Part shown: in pieces, positions 22,709 through 34,217 of the stretch
Position numbering within the stretch: the first letter of the stretch is position 1
Layout of the letters: the number at the start of each line of letters is the position of its first letter
NCBI RefSeq assembly: GCF_018687715.1
Contig: NC_056760.1
Coordinates: 7,415,501-7,479,500 of the forward strand
Direction of reading: 5' to 3'
Source: Carya illinoinensis
Lineage: Eukaryota; Streptophyta; Magnoliopsida; Fagales; Juglandaceae
Length of the DNA stretch: 64,000 nt
Program-made: the position numbers and the translations under genes
Notes under the pieces: model-generated
The model's database searches: none
The model's input: only the letters and a program-made list of their open reading frames with translations
What the model was told of the DNA's origin: nothing

Positions 22709-23132
22709 TGATCTGTAGCTTAACGTTTACATTCGGTGGCAGGGCACGTCAATAAATAGAAGTTGATGATGACAAATACTTTTGAAGACAAGACTTTCAG
22801 TTCATGAACTGAATTACCACATCGGTAGCCAATAAAAACATGGCGCATGTACGTGACAGTACTCCCTACCTAGTGGCCTTTCCACAAGGTCTACGTTAAA
22901 AACAAATACATTATTCACACACATTATCCATTTTTACTTTTTATTTAAAAAAAAAAAACTTATAATATGGATTTTTACAACAACTAATCATCAATTGGGG
23001 GCAATTACAACAACAACATCAGTTAGAATGTTTTGATGAAATTGCAAACGTAAATATCTTAATTATAAAAAGATTTTATAGAAATAAATTAATAAATTAA
23101 TATAATTAAACGTGATATATTAAATTATAAAG
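22709..23132. other. intergenic
   Basis: AT-rich spacer with an A run near 22950. No gene seen. Confidence 0.45.
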
Positions 23133-23375
23133 TTACGACCATTACCAGGATGAAAAGGAATTTGTTCCCGACCCTTTCTTAGCCGACTCTTATGCTGCAC
23201 TACAATCTACTATCTTTGACACAGTTGGGGCTAAGAAATGACGTATTCTAGAGAGATATCCTTTCAAAGTTGTGAAGGCCATTGGCCATGGTAGAATCTT
23301 AAAGACCACTGTCACAGCACAGAAATGCTACTTTGAGATATAAGACAACTACTCAAAAGTTTTGATCATTGGCAT
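23133..23375 (+). pseudogene. possible coding relic, unidentified
   Basis: One plus-strand frame reads protein-like for about 80 codons (for example DEKEFVPDPFLADSYAAL and later RYPFKVVKAIGHGRI) but is broken by stops (TGA near 23240, TAA near 23343). Its composition contrasts with the AT-rich flanks. I do not recognise the family. It may equally be chance. Confidence 0.25.
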
Positions 23376-23502
23376 GTAAAGTATACATATCAAGAGGGAT
23401 GCCAATGGAGTTGCTTGTGATTTAGAAAAATATGATTTATAAGCTTATTGATTTGGAGGATATTTTTCGTTCTGTTGAATCTTTGTTATAGAGATTTAGA
23501 GG

Positions 23503-23692
23503 ATGTTTAGATTGAGAAACACTCTTAACTTATCTTATCTTATAATTATAATTTTATTAAATTTTTACACAAAATATAATAATTAATTGAATTTTTTAAA
23601 TTTTAAAATAATAATAATATTAAGAAATAATATTTTATTTAATTTTTATTTTTTATTTAAAATCATTTTATCTTATCTCATTATCAAAACAA
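23503..23692 (-). repeat. MITE-like dispersed repeat, reverse orientation copy
   Basis: Begins GATGTTTAGATTGAG, contains CTTATCTTATCTTATAATTATAA and ACACAAAATATAATAATTAATT, and ends TCTCATTATCAAAAC. Reverse complement of the family plan at 57871-58065. Confidence 0.65.
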
Positions 23693-25534
23693 CGTATTAT
23701 AATCAATAAAATTTGATACATTATTAAGAAAAAAAACTTTAAAAACATTTTCGGCTCTTCTCATAAACTTAATGCATGTTTGGGATTGTGGTGGAAATTA
23801 GAGCCTATAACTTTAGGACTTATAACTTATAACTTAAGTAATAAGTTTTACTATTAAAAAATTATTTACTATTTGGTAACCATATATTTAAAGTACTTTC
23901 AAACATGTTACATTTGTTTGGAAATAAATTAAAAAAGTATTTTCTGATGTAGAAATGACGATTATTTGAATTTTTAAAAATTATGATCATATTTTTTAAA
24001 GTTGTAATTATCTAAAAGTTCTATAGATATTTTCGTCTATTATCAATTTTTTTAAAATTTGAATTATGTTCTGCATTTTTCAAAAAAACACGTTTAAGAA
24101 AAAGCATCAATTTCTTTAAAGATACTTTTTAACTTATTTTAAATTAAAAGTACTTTAATATGTAATATCCAAACGACTTAATTTTTTTATTAAAAATTTT
24201 TAAAAAATATTTAAACATTTTTTAAAATTCTTAACGCAACTACAAACAGGCCGAATAGTCCCAACAGCTTATGTAAAGCCTCATTTATGTATAATTTAAA
24301 GAAAATAAGGTAAAAGTGACTCCCAATGAATTGTCTATTTTGTCTGTATGTTCCATTTAGCTACGGTGTCACCGCTACATATTTTTTTAATCATTTCTCT
24401 CTCGTCTACTTTCCCCTCCCCTACCTCTCATCTGTTTATTTCGCGCGTCTTCCCTTCTTCGTAAGTAACTTCTGCTCATCTTCCATCGATCACCAAAGAG
24501 CTGCTTCGCATCTCTATATTTCCAATTCATGTATCCTTCCTCACAGTTGCCTTCTGCTCATCTTCCATCTATCCCTGTCACAACTCCTATTCCAAGTAGG
24601 CTATGGTTGAACCTCTTCTCTCTCAATCTCTCTACCATGCAAATCTATCCTGTCGAAGGTGATGGTCTTCTGCCCTTTATCTATTGGTACAACTGCAAAT
24701 TCACGTGAGTTTAGCTTGACTGAGAATCGAGAAGTGTGATTTCTTTCGGAGGAGGGGTCTGTGAATTTTGAAACCACGGATAAATCCCTTTATTTGTTAT
24801 ACCCCGAATTCGCCTATATATTCAACGTGCTAACCGAGAGGAAACCCACGAAATCCACCAATTTTCGCATCTGCAACGGTTGATCCTCTCTCCCAAAGTT
24901 TGCCCATAAACGGCATAGGTCGGTCCCATTCAAGTATCGCGACGGGCCCTAAACAAGTTTGCATCAAGTAATGTAATCTTATTTCAAGTTCTGTTTTGTT
25001 TTTTGCTGGAATATTTTAGTGTTCTCTGCTGGTATGTGGATCTGATTTGTTATATTTTGTACCATGACACATTGAGCATCAATTGTTCCGATTTTCAAGT
25101 TTGGAATTGGGAATTTCTGCGTTTGATTTGTGGATTTATGTGAGTTTTTTTTTTTTTTGGGTGAATTCCTATGACTTCGATAGGAGCAATATTTCAAAAC
25201 TGCATGTATGCAAATGTATTAATCACTACTGAATTATTTTCACGCCTGAAGCTAGCGGGGGATGTTCCAGTTCATGACTGGAAACCTTTCTTGCAAGCCT
25301 TTTGCAGTATTGGATAATCAATTGATGTTTCAGTGCTTTCTTTCATAAAGTTGATCCTAAAAACATAATCCAGAAATCAACCGTACCGAAACGATAAAGC
25401 AGAGTTGAGAAAATATTTAAAATGATTAAAAAATATTAAAAAATATAATATTTAAATGATATAAAAAAATAAATAAATTAAAATGTGATATATTGGAAAA
25501 GTTATTATGTAAAATAGAAAAAGTGAGTGGTGAT
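23693..25534. other. intergenic
   Basis: Mostly AT-rich. A less AT-rich portion at 24330-24960 has CT-rich stretches but no coding frame with a recognisable domain. The 94-codon frame at 24326-24610 looks like chance translation of CT-rich DNA. No gene is supported. Confidence 0.4.
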
Positions 25535-25690
25535 GTATTTTAAAAGATAGGATAAATAGATGAGATAGTTTTAGATAAAAATTAAATAAAATATTATTAA
25601 AATATTATTTTTTAATATTATTATTTTTTTAGGATTTAAAAATTTTTAAAAAATTATAATAATAAAATAACATAAACGAGCTAAATAGCG
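25535..25690 (+). repeat. MITE-like dispersed repeat
   Basis: GATGAGATAGTTTTAGATAAAAATTAAAT followed by an AAAATATTATTAAAATATTATTTTTTAATATTATTATT core, the plan of the family at 57871-58065. Right end decayed. Confidence 0.6.
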
Positions 25691-26079
25691 CTGGCCTGAG
25701 CTCTTATATCGTCTGGAAAATAATAATAATGAAAATTTAATAAAATAATAAATATGAAGTAGGAAAGGAGGGAAGAGAGGAGGGCACGAAAGGACGGTGG
25801 GCCCAGTCAACGGTTATTAAAAAATAATAATAAAATAAGGAAAAGCGCGTCCGAGTACACCGCAAGCGGGATCATCACCATACCACTCTCGGGCGGGCGC
25901 GATTGCTTGCACGCACACTTCCAATAACGAGAAAAATTGCCACAGGCCCACAACCGAATACTAGCTCCCGCCGATCAAAAACCATTGGGACCCACAAATC
26001 AAATAAACGAAACTAGAGCCCAAAAAAAAAAAACGGAACACAGCTGGTGTGGGTGACGGGTGTGGCTGGTGGGGGTTAG

Positions 26080-26907
26080 AGCGAGAAAGAGAGACAGAGA
26101 CAGAGACAGAAAGCAGAGGAAGAGAGAGAGAGACACAAAGATGGTCGAAGAGAAAGTCCTCTGAGATCATCCTGGAGAAGAAAAGGGCAGGAGGAAGAGA
26201 ATTAAATGTTATTTAATTTGTGATATTATTGTTCGAATTAATATTTTTTTTTCTTTGCTGCCTTTTGAAGTCTCGATCTCCCCTACCTAGCACCGCTCCC
26301 TCCATTCATTCGTTTCAACAACATATTCCATTGTTTCTGCACCCCCAAGAAAATTTGTATTTACCCTTCAACAGCAGCAGTCGGGAAAAAAAAAACCTTG
26401 TTCCCTTTTGTACGTTTTTTTTGTGGGCTTTCTTCATGGTAAATCCTCTCTCGCTCACTCCTTTTGCTTATGGACGTTGCTTGTTGACGAGGGTGTTCCT
26501 TTTTGCATTCCTTAGTGACCCATTTCTTTCCTTGTTTGTCTAAACTTCGTGAACCTGAAGCTCCATTCTTATCGGTTTAGCGGTTGAGCCGGGCTATGCT
26601 CTTGTCGACGAGAAGGGTGTTGTGACAATTCGTTAAAAAAAAAAGGATGAGGGACCCCAACACGAAAGCCGGACGCGAGTGCCTTCCCCAATTTGCATCC
26701 GTTTGTAATATAATTCTCGCATAGTTTTTAGACATTTAGATTCATAAATGATTTGTCTGAGTGGAAGGAGTTGTTTATTGTTCTTGTTATTGTGTTTTGG
26801 TGCATATGGAAGGGGGTGAGTTGTACAAAAACCCTGGCGATTTCGATTTGTGTGTTGTATAGCATCGTGGTTGACCTCCACCACTGCTGCATTGGGCTCG
26901 TCAAGCA
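26080..26907 (+). promoter_or_regulatory. probable 5' leader of the LRR pseudokinase gene, GA-rich start and an upstream ORF
   Basis: A GA-rich tract at ~26080-26145 followed by mixed-composition, non-repetitive sequence precedes the start codon. An ATG at 26748 opens a 23-codon upstream ORF ending TGA at 26817-26819; the GGGGGTGAGT around this stop could also be a splice donor. The transcription start is not determined. Confidence 0.35.
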
Positions 26908-29900
26908 ATGGGGGGTCGATGGCACCCATATGGATTTGGGTTCTCGTGTTTCATGGCATTGGTTGTTGTTTCGGGTATGAGGGGATGTTTGTCGCTTAAC
27001 AGTGAAGGTAATTATCGTTTGAGCATCCATGTTTGTCCTTTTATAATATTAATGTATGATGTTGTCTAATGTTCGTTCCAATTTGGAGTGCGAATGCAGG
27101 ATTGGCTTTGTTGGATTTCAGGGCGAGAATAGATTGGGATCCTTATGCTGTACTTGCAAATTGGAATTCTAATGACACCGATCCTTGCGGGTGGTCGGGA
27201 GTTCATTGCATGGATGGTGAAGTGCAAATGCTGTAAGTCCCTTTTGCATGGATGGCATTGCAAAATATATTCTTTTTGAGTATTATATTATTATAGTTGT
27301 GTTCTTTTATTAGGTTAAGTAATTTTCTTTTTATAATTGTCTGATATAGCAATTAAGGTAGATCTCAATTCTAGCGGTTTTACTTTCTTAAAATTAAGTA
27401 TGGCAGTATGGCTCAATTTAAGTGTCTTAATGTTTTAATTATTATTGCAGGGATCTGAGTCAACTATCTTTGGAGGGGACACTGGCTCCTGAGCTTGGGA
27501 AACTTAGTAACTTACGTTCTCTGTAAGGATTCACTGTGTCGTGTTTCTAAAATTTGATGTGAAGGGAAAATGGCATGCCTCTTTTTGGTTGATTCATATG
27601 AAGGAAAAATCACTTCGCTGTTATTGCATACATGATAGAGTTTGGTAACTTCAGTCTCAGATAATTTTCTCCTGTGTACCTTTTTACCAGTTCTAGTGAT
27701 GTTTCATTTTGAAGCGGTATTTTACAAAAATAAACAATTTGCGTCTAGGAAACTGTTACATGTTCAAACTTGGCAGTTTTTACATCTTTAACCTTTCTCA
27801 AGGATGTCTTTTTAGTCTTACTCTGAATGATGTCTTTTGAACCTATCACTAAGCATTTTTTTTTTATATAAGATCATGTAGTAGCATTTGTTGTCATTGT
27901 ATTGGGTACTTATTGACAATTTGGACTTTAATAATTATGGATTCATATTTCTCTGTCATTGGTAAATTAACTATTCCAGTATTATAAGGGATCGACCATT
28001 GTAAACACTAGATCTAGAGTCTTGTAATGCAGCTTGATATTTATCAACTTTGCTGTGTCTTTTGAATCTTATTGAAACATTCCGGTTCTTGCTTCGTCTT
28101 TTTCTATGGACTATTGACAGTATACTCTTCAAGAATCATTTCTCCGGTACCATTCCTAATGAGATTGGAGAGCTTAAAAAGCTGGAGCAGTTGGATCTGA
28201 GGGCAAATAACTTGTGTGGAGTTATTCCAGCAGAAATAGGCAGGATGATGTCACTAAAACGCTTGTAGGTTAACTTTTACATATTTTATCTGCATTTAAT
28301 GCTTTAACTTAATGTTCCTGGACTAAATTCATTTTATACCATAGGTTGATTCGTGACAATAATTTTGAAGGCGGCATTCCTTTGGAGATCAGGTGTCTCA
28401 ACTTGCTATCTAAATTGGAATTTGATGATAACCGTACGGCTTCTGTTGCCACTGGAATTGGCTGTATGATTAGGAAATTCGGACAGTAAGAAACTACTAT
28501 TGCATTTAACTTGATGCTTCTTTGAGTGCTTTGCTCTATATCCCACTCCCCTTCCCCCTCCCTTCTCTCTCTTCCCCCCCCCCCCCCCCCCCCCCCCCCA
28601 CATCTGACTCAACAAGACACATTACCCCTCACATGGTGGTCAGGACTTTCGACTCTCTATCTTATTTGCTTCTTCCGCAAGATTTGTTATATCAAACCCA
28701 TGTTTACTAAAGGAATTTTTAACTGAAACAGAAGCTTGGATGAATGAACCCAATGAAGAGTAACTTTTTTTGGTATACAAAATAAAATTGGAAAAGTTAT
28801 TTTCGTGCTCCTTTAAATTTTTAGTCAAGTTTTGTGGAACTATTTGTAGCATGCAAAATATCTGAAGAATGCAGAACTTAATCATACACTAGATATATAT
28901 TGCATTTCTGTTATAATTAATGGATGTGAGACGCATTCTAAAACTTTGTGCCAGCATGTGGGAGATTGACAGCATGCCTTGGTAAAAAATTTCTTCTAGT
29001 TTGATAATGTTGAAAGGTCTACAGTTCTCTCCTAGATTTCTGATTCTTCTTTACATTGCCTGTGCAGTGCTGGACAGAGAAACTCAAAACTGATTAATAA
29101 GGCAGACTCATTTATAATCCCAATTAAAGGAGCTCTTGGGCGATTTATCCATATCCTGTGTATGTCACGGTATGGAGATATGATTTTTGTTTTACCATCC
29201 TTAAATTACACTGGTTATCTTCCATGTTCTTTGTATTGAGACTGTTGCTTTTCCATCAAGGTTCAGGTTTGGAAAGGGCACTCCGAATGGAAAAGGAGAG
29301 AGTTGCTGCAGCAGTCTACCTAGTGAGTGGAAACAATTTACCAATCCTGGTGCAGTGAACATGAAAATTTTTGCTACTGAATCACAAAATGACCTTGTTC
29401 CTTTCATTAAGCAGGTTCTTCTGAGCCACACATGGTCTATACTGCTCAGAAGTTCGGCAGTTTCGCACGGCGTAGACTACTTGAGCAATCCACTAACCTC
29501 GCAGCTGCACCTGCTAGTGATGGAACCCCCTCTGGAAAAATCATTGCTCGTCCAATTACCAAGAGTAGTGGGGCTTTCCCAGCTGTACCACATGAAAAGA
29601 AGAAACAACACTCCTCACCCGCACCACAGCCTTCACCTGCTGATCACGAACGGTCTTTCCAAAATCCAAGTGGTTTTGTTCAAGCGCCAGCCAATCAAAA
29701 ATCTTCTAGTGGTGGCACCTCTGGAAATATGTGGAAGTATTTCATTTCTATAGCTGGTGTGGCCGTCTTACTCATTGTTGCTGCAACCGTTTTCTGCATG
29801 TTACGAAGCCAAGCAGTGGCAACCATAGGTCCTTGGAAGACTGGATTGAGTGGACAGTTGCAGAAAGCATTCATAACAGGTGATCATTGTAACATGAGAT

Positions 29901-31861
29901 CGGAAAAAAACTATAACGAGCACAATGAGAAGAAAAGAACTTTTATTATAAGTTAAAAAGGAGAAAATAATATAAATAAATAAAAAAGAATCTGAAACCT
30001 AAACTAGCTGGTGGAACTATCAATTGAACCCATTATCACAAGGTTTAGCGTATAGGGGGTTTAACACAATGGTATAGAGAAAACAAATAAAAATGGAATG
30101 TCTCTAGTACAAATCAGATTGTTGAACTGGTGTATGAACTTCAAGGCTCACCCTTAAAAAGTCATTTGAGGATAATTAGTTATGTCTACAGATATTGAAT
30201 GACTCTTTCGTGTTTTATGAAAATTGAAGTTTTGAATAGATCACCATCACTCATTACCAGGATGGCTAACCTTGTGAATATAGAATAGTAAATGGAAGCG
30301 CCACAGATCATTAGTAGTGCCGTATGATGGTCCCATCCAAACTTCATTAGATGCACTGCTTTGGAGCGTGAAACTTTTCTGCTTCTTGTGCTATGCAATA
30401 TGGGTTCGACCAAATCCCAATGGTCTTCAAACATAGCTGGGTCTTAACCATAAGCTTATGATCTCCTATTCTTTCCTGCTTACATGTTGAGACTGATTCA
30501 GGTGCATATATCAAATGCAGGGGTTCCCAAGTTGAATCGATCAGAGCTGGAAACAGCCTGTGAAGACTTCAGCAATATTATCGACACTCTGGATGGTTGC
30601 ACCGTTTACAAGGGAACACTGTCCAGTGGAGTTGAGATTGCCGTTGCATCAACTTTAATTAAATCTTCCAAAGACTGGTCAAAGAACTCAGAGATGGCAT
30701 ACCGGGAGAAGGTCTCTTGCTTCCGTGGTCACTGGAAAATTTTGGAACAGTGTCCAACACATTTGCACTTGAATCTCAAGCTCTTATTTTCTTCTCACTT
30801 TATTGATTTATCATTTTTTGACCTGCTGTAGATTGAAACACTGTCACTGGTGAATCATAAGAACTTTGTCAATCTTATTGGCTACTGTGAGGAGGATGAA
30901 CCCTTCGTTAGGATGATGGTGTTTGAGTATGCCCCAAATGGAACCCTCTTTGAGCATCTGCATGGTAGCACTCTTTAACTTATATCTACTGTAACTTATA
31001 TACTTTAAGTAAAATATTTGTGGCTTGCTAACTGTGAGGCTGAAACGTTTCTCCGGTTTTCAGTTAAAGAACTCGAACATCTTGACTGGAATGCAAGGAT
31101 GAGGATTATGATGGGAATAGCATATTGTCTTCAATATATGCATCATGATCTAAATCCACCCGTAGCACATTCCAACCTATGTTCAACTGCTGTCTATTTA
31201 ACAGATGATTATGCTGCTAAGGTGAACTTTCTTTCTGACATTCTGATTGGCTTCATTGAATTTTTGATCGTAGTGTAATTTACTCACTTTCGTGCTTTCT
31301 CAGATTGCAGAAATATGTTTCTTGTCAGAGGCTGCATCCAAGTCAAAGAAATTAGGTGAGGACAAAAAAGAGAATTCAGAATTGCCCCCACTTACTGATC
31401 CGGAAACAAATATCTATAGTTTTGGAGTATTGCTGCTCGAAATAATTTCTGGAAAGCTTCCTTTCTCAGAAGAACAAGGGCACCTTGTTAACTGGGTAAG
31501 GATCCCCCTTCCCTCCATAGGTTGTTCTTTGGGGCTAAGTCAGTATTGTCCAGTCATTCCTGAAAACGTTTAGATAAATAATTTATTACGAACATGCCAG
31601 GCTGCTGAATATTTAAATGACAAGCGGAGCATCAGCTACATGATTGACCCAACACTCAAGTCTTTCAAAAATGATGAGCTTGATGTTGTCTGTGAAGTTA
31701 TCCAAGAATGCATACAACCAGATCCAAGGCAGAGACCAACAATAAAGTGCATCATAGCCAAATTGAGGGAAGTGATTGCTATATCACCTGATCAATCAAC
31801 ACCAAGACTTTCTCCCCTCTGGTGGGCTGAACTCGAGATCTTATCTGTCGAGGCAACTTAA
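26908..31861 (+). CDS. LRR receptor-like pseudokinase, MRH1/MALE DISCOVERER type (LRR-VI)
   Basis: Fourteen exons: 26908-27007, 27100-27232, 27451-27522, 28121-28264, 28345-28485, 28955-28981, 29068-29157, 29261-29322, 29415-29879, 30521-30711, 30832-30964, 31064-31221, 31304-31495, 31601-31861; all GT..AG and in phase (2169 nt, 722 aa). Signal peptide (residues 1-~29), LRR N-cap with WNxNDTDPCGWSGVHC, about four leucine-rich repeats coded by 72- or 144-nt exons, a Ser/Pro/Lys-rich stalk, one membrane span (~364-386) and a cytoplasmic kinase-like domain. The C-terminus LWWAELEILSVEA is typical of the MRH1/MDIS group. Catalytic residues are missing: the VAIK lysine region reads IAVASTLIK, HRD is replaced by AHSN, and no DFG follows, so the domain is probably inactive and acts by scaffolding. 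Relatives act in pollen-tube attraction and root-hair growth. The 27-nt exon 6 is the least certain. The last exon structure and stop are secure. Confidence 0.9.
28574..28599 (+). repeat. homopolymer of 26 C in intron 5 of the LRR gene
   Basis: Perfect C run preceded by a CT-rich stretch (28540-28573). Frames translated through it (poly-Pro) are artefacts. Confidence 0.9.
29880..30520 (+). other. intron 9 of the LRR gene
   Basis: 641-base intron between the membrane-span exon and the first kinase-like exon. No nested gene or clear repeat. The minus-strand frame at 30186-30434 is not supported. Confidence 0.7.
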
Positions 31862-33075
31862 GTCCTCTCCAACTCTCTTCCATGTGCTGTAAGTCAACGT
31901 CTTTCTCTTTGTAGCTGAATGCTAAAGAATAGCCTTCAATCCATTCCACCTGCACATAACTGAATCCTATCAATTTATACTAGGCACTCAATCCATTTTT
32001 TGTCTCTGTTTTCATGCTTATGTTCTTAGTAATCATGCTATTCAGATTCTTCCTGCTTCTCCTTCACATTCATAGCGATACTAGTTTGCTAAATTGTTTC
32101 ACAAGTCGTGTGGTGCTGTTTCCCTCCTGCATAATATGTACCGTATATTTGTATATTTATGAAACTATGTTTGAGATGTAAGATATTTACATACATACCA
32201 CTCGGAAGTCAGTCCACTGTACGTATGAAAATGAACCTTTTAATTTGTACGTCTTTTTCTTTTGTTTCCGTAGGTTGTTGAGAACTGTACCTTAAAAAAA
32301 AAAGTTTTGATGGAAAACTTTAATCATCCATAGCCTGCTTGCTTTTGGGTTGCGCATTGATCAGCTAATTTGCTATTGCTTGCGTAACCTATCGATGTAG
32401 AATCTTATTATTATGAAGCAGTTGTCATCCCAGTTGAGCTAAGTATGTATGCATTAATATTACCGGTAGTGATGTGAAAATTAGAACAGAGATAGGAATG
32501 AAATCCTTCACGAAACAGAACACAACATATTCAAAACCGTTTGGCAACTTCATTCCTCCCCGCTATCGCTTTTCGATCGGGGTGAGAGGTTGATGAGGGC
32601 AGTACTACCACTGAATCCTTTATAGTTTTTTTATAACATCATTATTTGTATTCTTTTGATGATGTCATATATTTTATACAAAAAGCAATCTCACAAATTG
32701 GCTTGATTTTATGTGATCCATTAAATCTACTTTACAATCTGACAAATCACATAAAGCTACATAGTTTGTGAGATTATTTTTATATAATTACTTTGTAGTT
32801 AAAATATTTCTCTTCTATTACAATTTTATCTGATAGAGAATTTTTCACTGAATTGGTTTACCACGCTCGTGTCCAATAGGCAACAAGTCACATTCAATTG
32901 ACGAATTTAACATGACTTCGACATGTAGTATTAATCATCTTTGTAATTACTAGAATACTTGATCTTTTAACCGAACCCAAAACCTACAAGGTTATTATAA
33001 TCTGCTTAATTAATATATATGTAACTACTACATGTAAATATTTAACATAGCATGTCGTTCTATCTATATACCAAG
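31862..33075. other. 3' region of LRR gene and spacer
   Basis: The first few hundred bases are probably 3'UTR. The block at ~32640-32820 belongs to the second AT-rich dispersed repeat family (CAAATTGGCTTGATTTTATGTG and GTGAGATTATTTTTATATAATT). No gene. Confidence 0.5.
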
Positions 33076-33850
33076 TCATTTCCGTATGGGACTTCCCCTA
33101 CCATGCCTCAGATCCCTCCCTTTGCCGCACTGGTGGACACAAAGATGAAGCTTCTTAGTCACTGTAAGAAAATCCACAGCTTGCCTTGTCATCGATATCC
33201 CTATCAGCTCCTTAAGTGTGCTCAACCTCAGCCTATCCGCCTCCTCCAAAACCCCTACCATTGCTTGCTCGTGTTTGTCCAGATCTCTGTCCACTTCCCC
33301 GTTCATCTCCCCCACCTGGCTCAACCCCTTTGAAATCCCCACTATGGGCTGGTCCGCCACGTCCTCCTGCAAGCTTGCCATCATTTTTGTCAACTTTTCC
33401 TTGGACCTTATTGTCTTCCCTTGTAACATGTTGATTAGGTGAATCTGTCTATTCGAGACGTAACCGAGATTGGCACTAGAGCTGCTCGTGCCTTGGAGGA
33501 ACTTGCTTAGATGCACCTCAATCTCCAATCCACATAGGGCATAAACGAGTCGAATACTAGGAAGGTCTGCAGCCAGTGAGCCAAAGCAAAGGGTTTTCCC
33601 AGTTGGTGCACCAGGCACGAGCAAAGAAGGTAAAAACGTCGTTGTGGGCAAGTTGGCTTCGCTTGTTAGCGTAGTCTTGGAAGTGTTCGATGCACTTTTC
33701 TGCAAGTTAGCTAAAGTTGTCTTCATTTTCATTGTTGGGGGAGTGTACGGTTTAGGCTTGATGGAGTTCGGAGAGTTCTTGTTCTTGGAGGTTCATCCAT
33801 TTTAGGAAATAGCGACGGCCCCGCTCCTGGTCATCAGTATACGTACTCAT
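33076..33850 (-). pseudogene. DOG1-family (seed dormancy) pseudogene
   Basis: Minus strand. From ATG at 33850 the frame reads a DOG1-type N-terminus (RYFLKWMNLQEQELSELHQA), then hits TAA at 33754-33752. The same frame resumes and hits TAA at 33709-33707, then reads LAEKCIEHFQDYANKRSQL and WENPLLWLTGCRPS, and meets TAG at 33559-33557. Family similarity then continues in the next frame (RLVYALCGLEIEVHLSKFL to the C-terminus, with NGEVDRDLDKHEQAMV and LKELIGISMTRQAVDFL) to the stop at 33076-33078. So there are two nonsense codons and one frameshift. The longest open frame (218 codons from 33732) is a hybrid whose first ~60 residues are out of frame. DOG1 proteins bind haem and clade A PP2Cs and set seed dormancy. 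No GT..AG intron of normal length would remove the stops. It is clearly non-functional unless the assembly is wrong at three places. Confidence 0.85.
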
Positions 33851-34121
33851 ATTTTTCCACCGCGGTGTACATTTCGTGTCATTGCTCGTCGCCCTGCTTC
33901 TATTTGTCTAGATGTGATCCACACAGGTTCAAGTACCTGAAGAGCATATCTGCTAAAGCAAATACGATTACCTCTATAAGATATTCTTTCCATTCTTCCT
34001 CAATGTTGTTTACGGAATCTAGTTCTTTTGGAGTTATAGTTGATGGTTGTTTCTCAATTAAATAGTCATATGAGATGGCTATTTGGCAAATCTGGGCCAT
34101 TCCCGGGATATTCTTGTTCAC

Positions 34122-34140
34122 TATATATACTTGACACGTG
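34122..34140 (-). promoter_or_regulatory. relic promoter: ABRE/G-box next to TATA upstream of the DOG1 pseudogene
   Basis: In minus sense CACGTGTC (34140-34133) is followed closely by TATATATAG (34130-34122), about 270 bases before the pseudogene start. A CACGTGTC element fits ABA/seed regulation, but the TATA is close enough to chance AT-rich sequence that confidence is low. Confidence 0.3.
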
Positions 34141-34217
34141 AGGCCAAAGTACACTTGAACAAAACGAAAAAGGGTGATGATCGATGTTGGGCAGTTGGTT
34201 TTAGAAAAAAATCTAGG

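Noticed and set aside
28406..28726. Frames with poly-Gly or poly-Pro runs
   Set aside because: Produced by the C26 homopolymer within an intron.
33900..34154. 84-codon minus-strand frame upstream of the DOG1 relic
   Set aside because: Does not resemble the DOG1 N-terminus, which is already found at 33850. More likely leader or promoter sequence.
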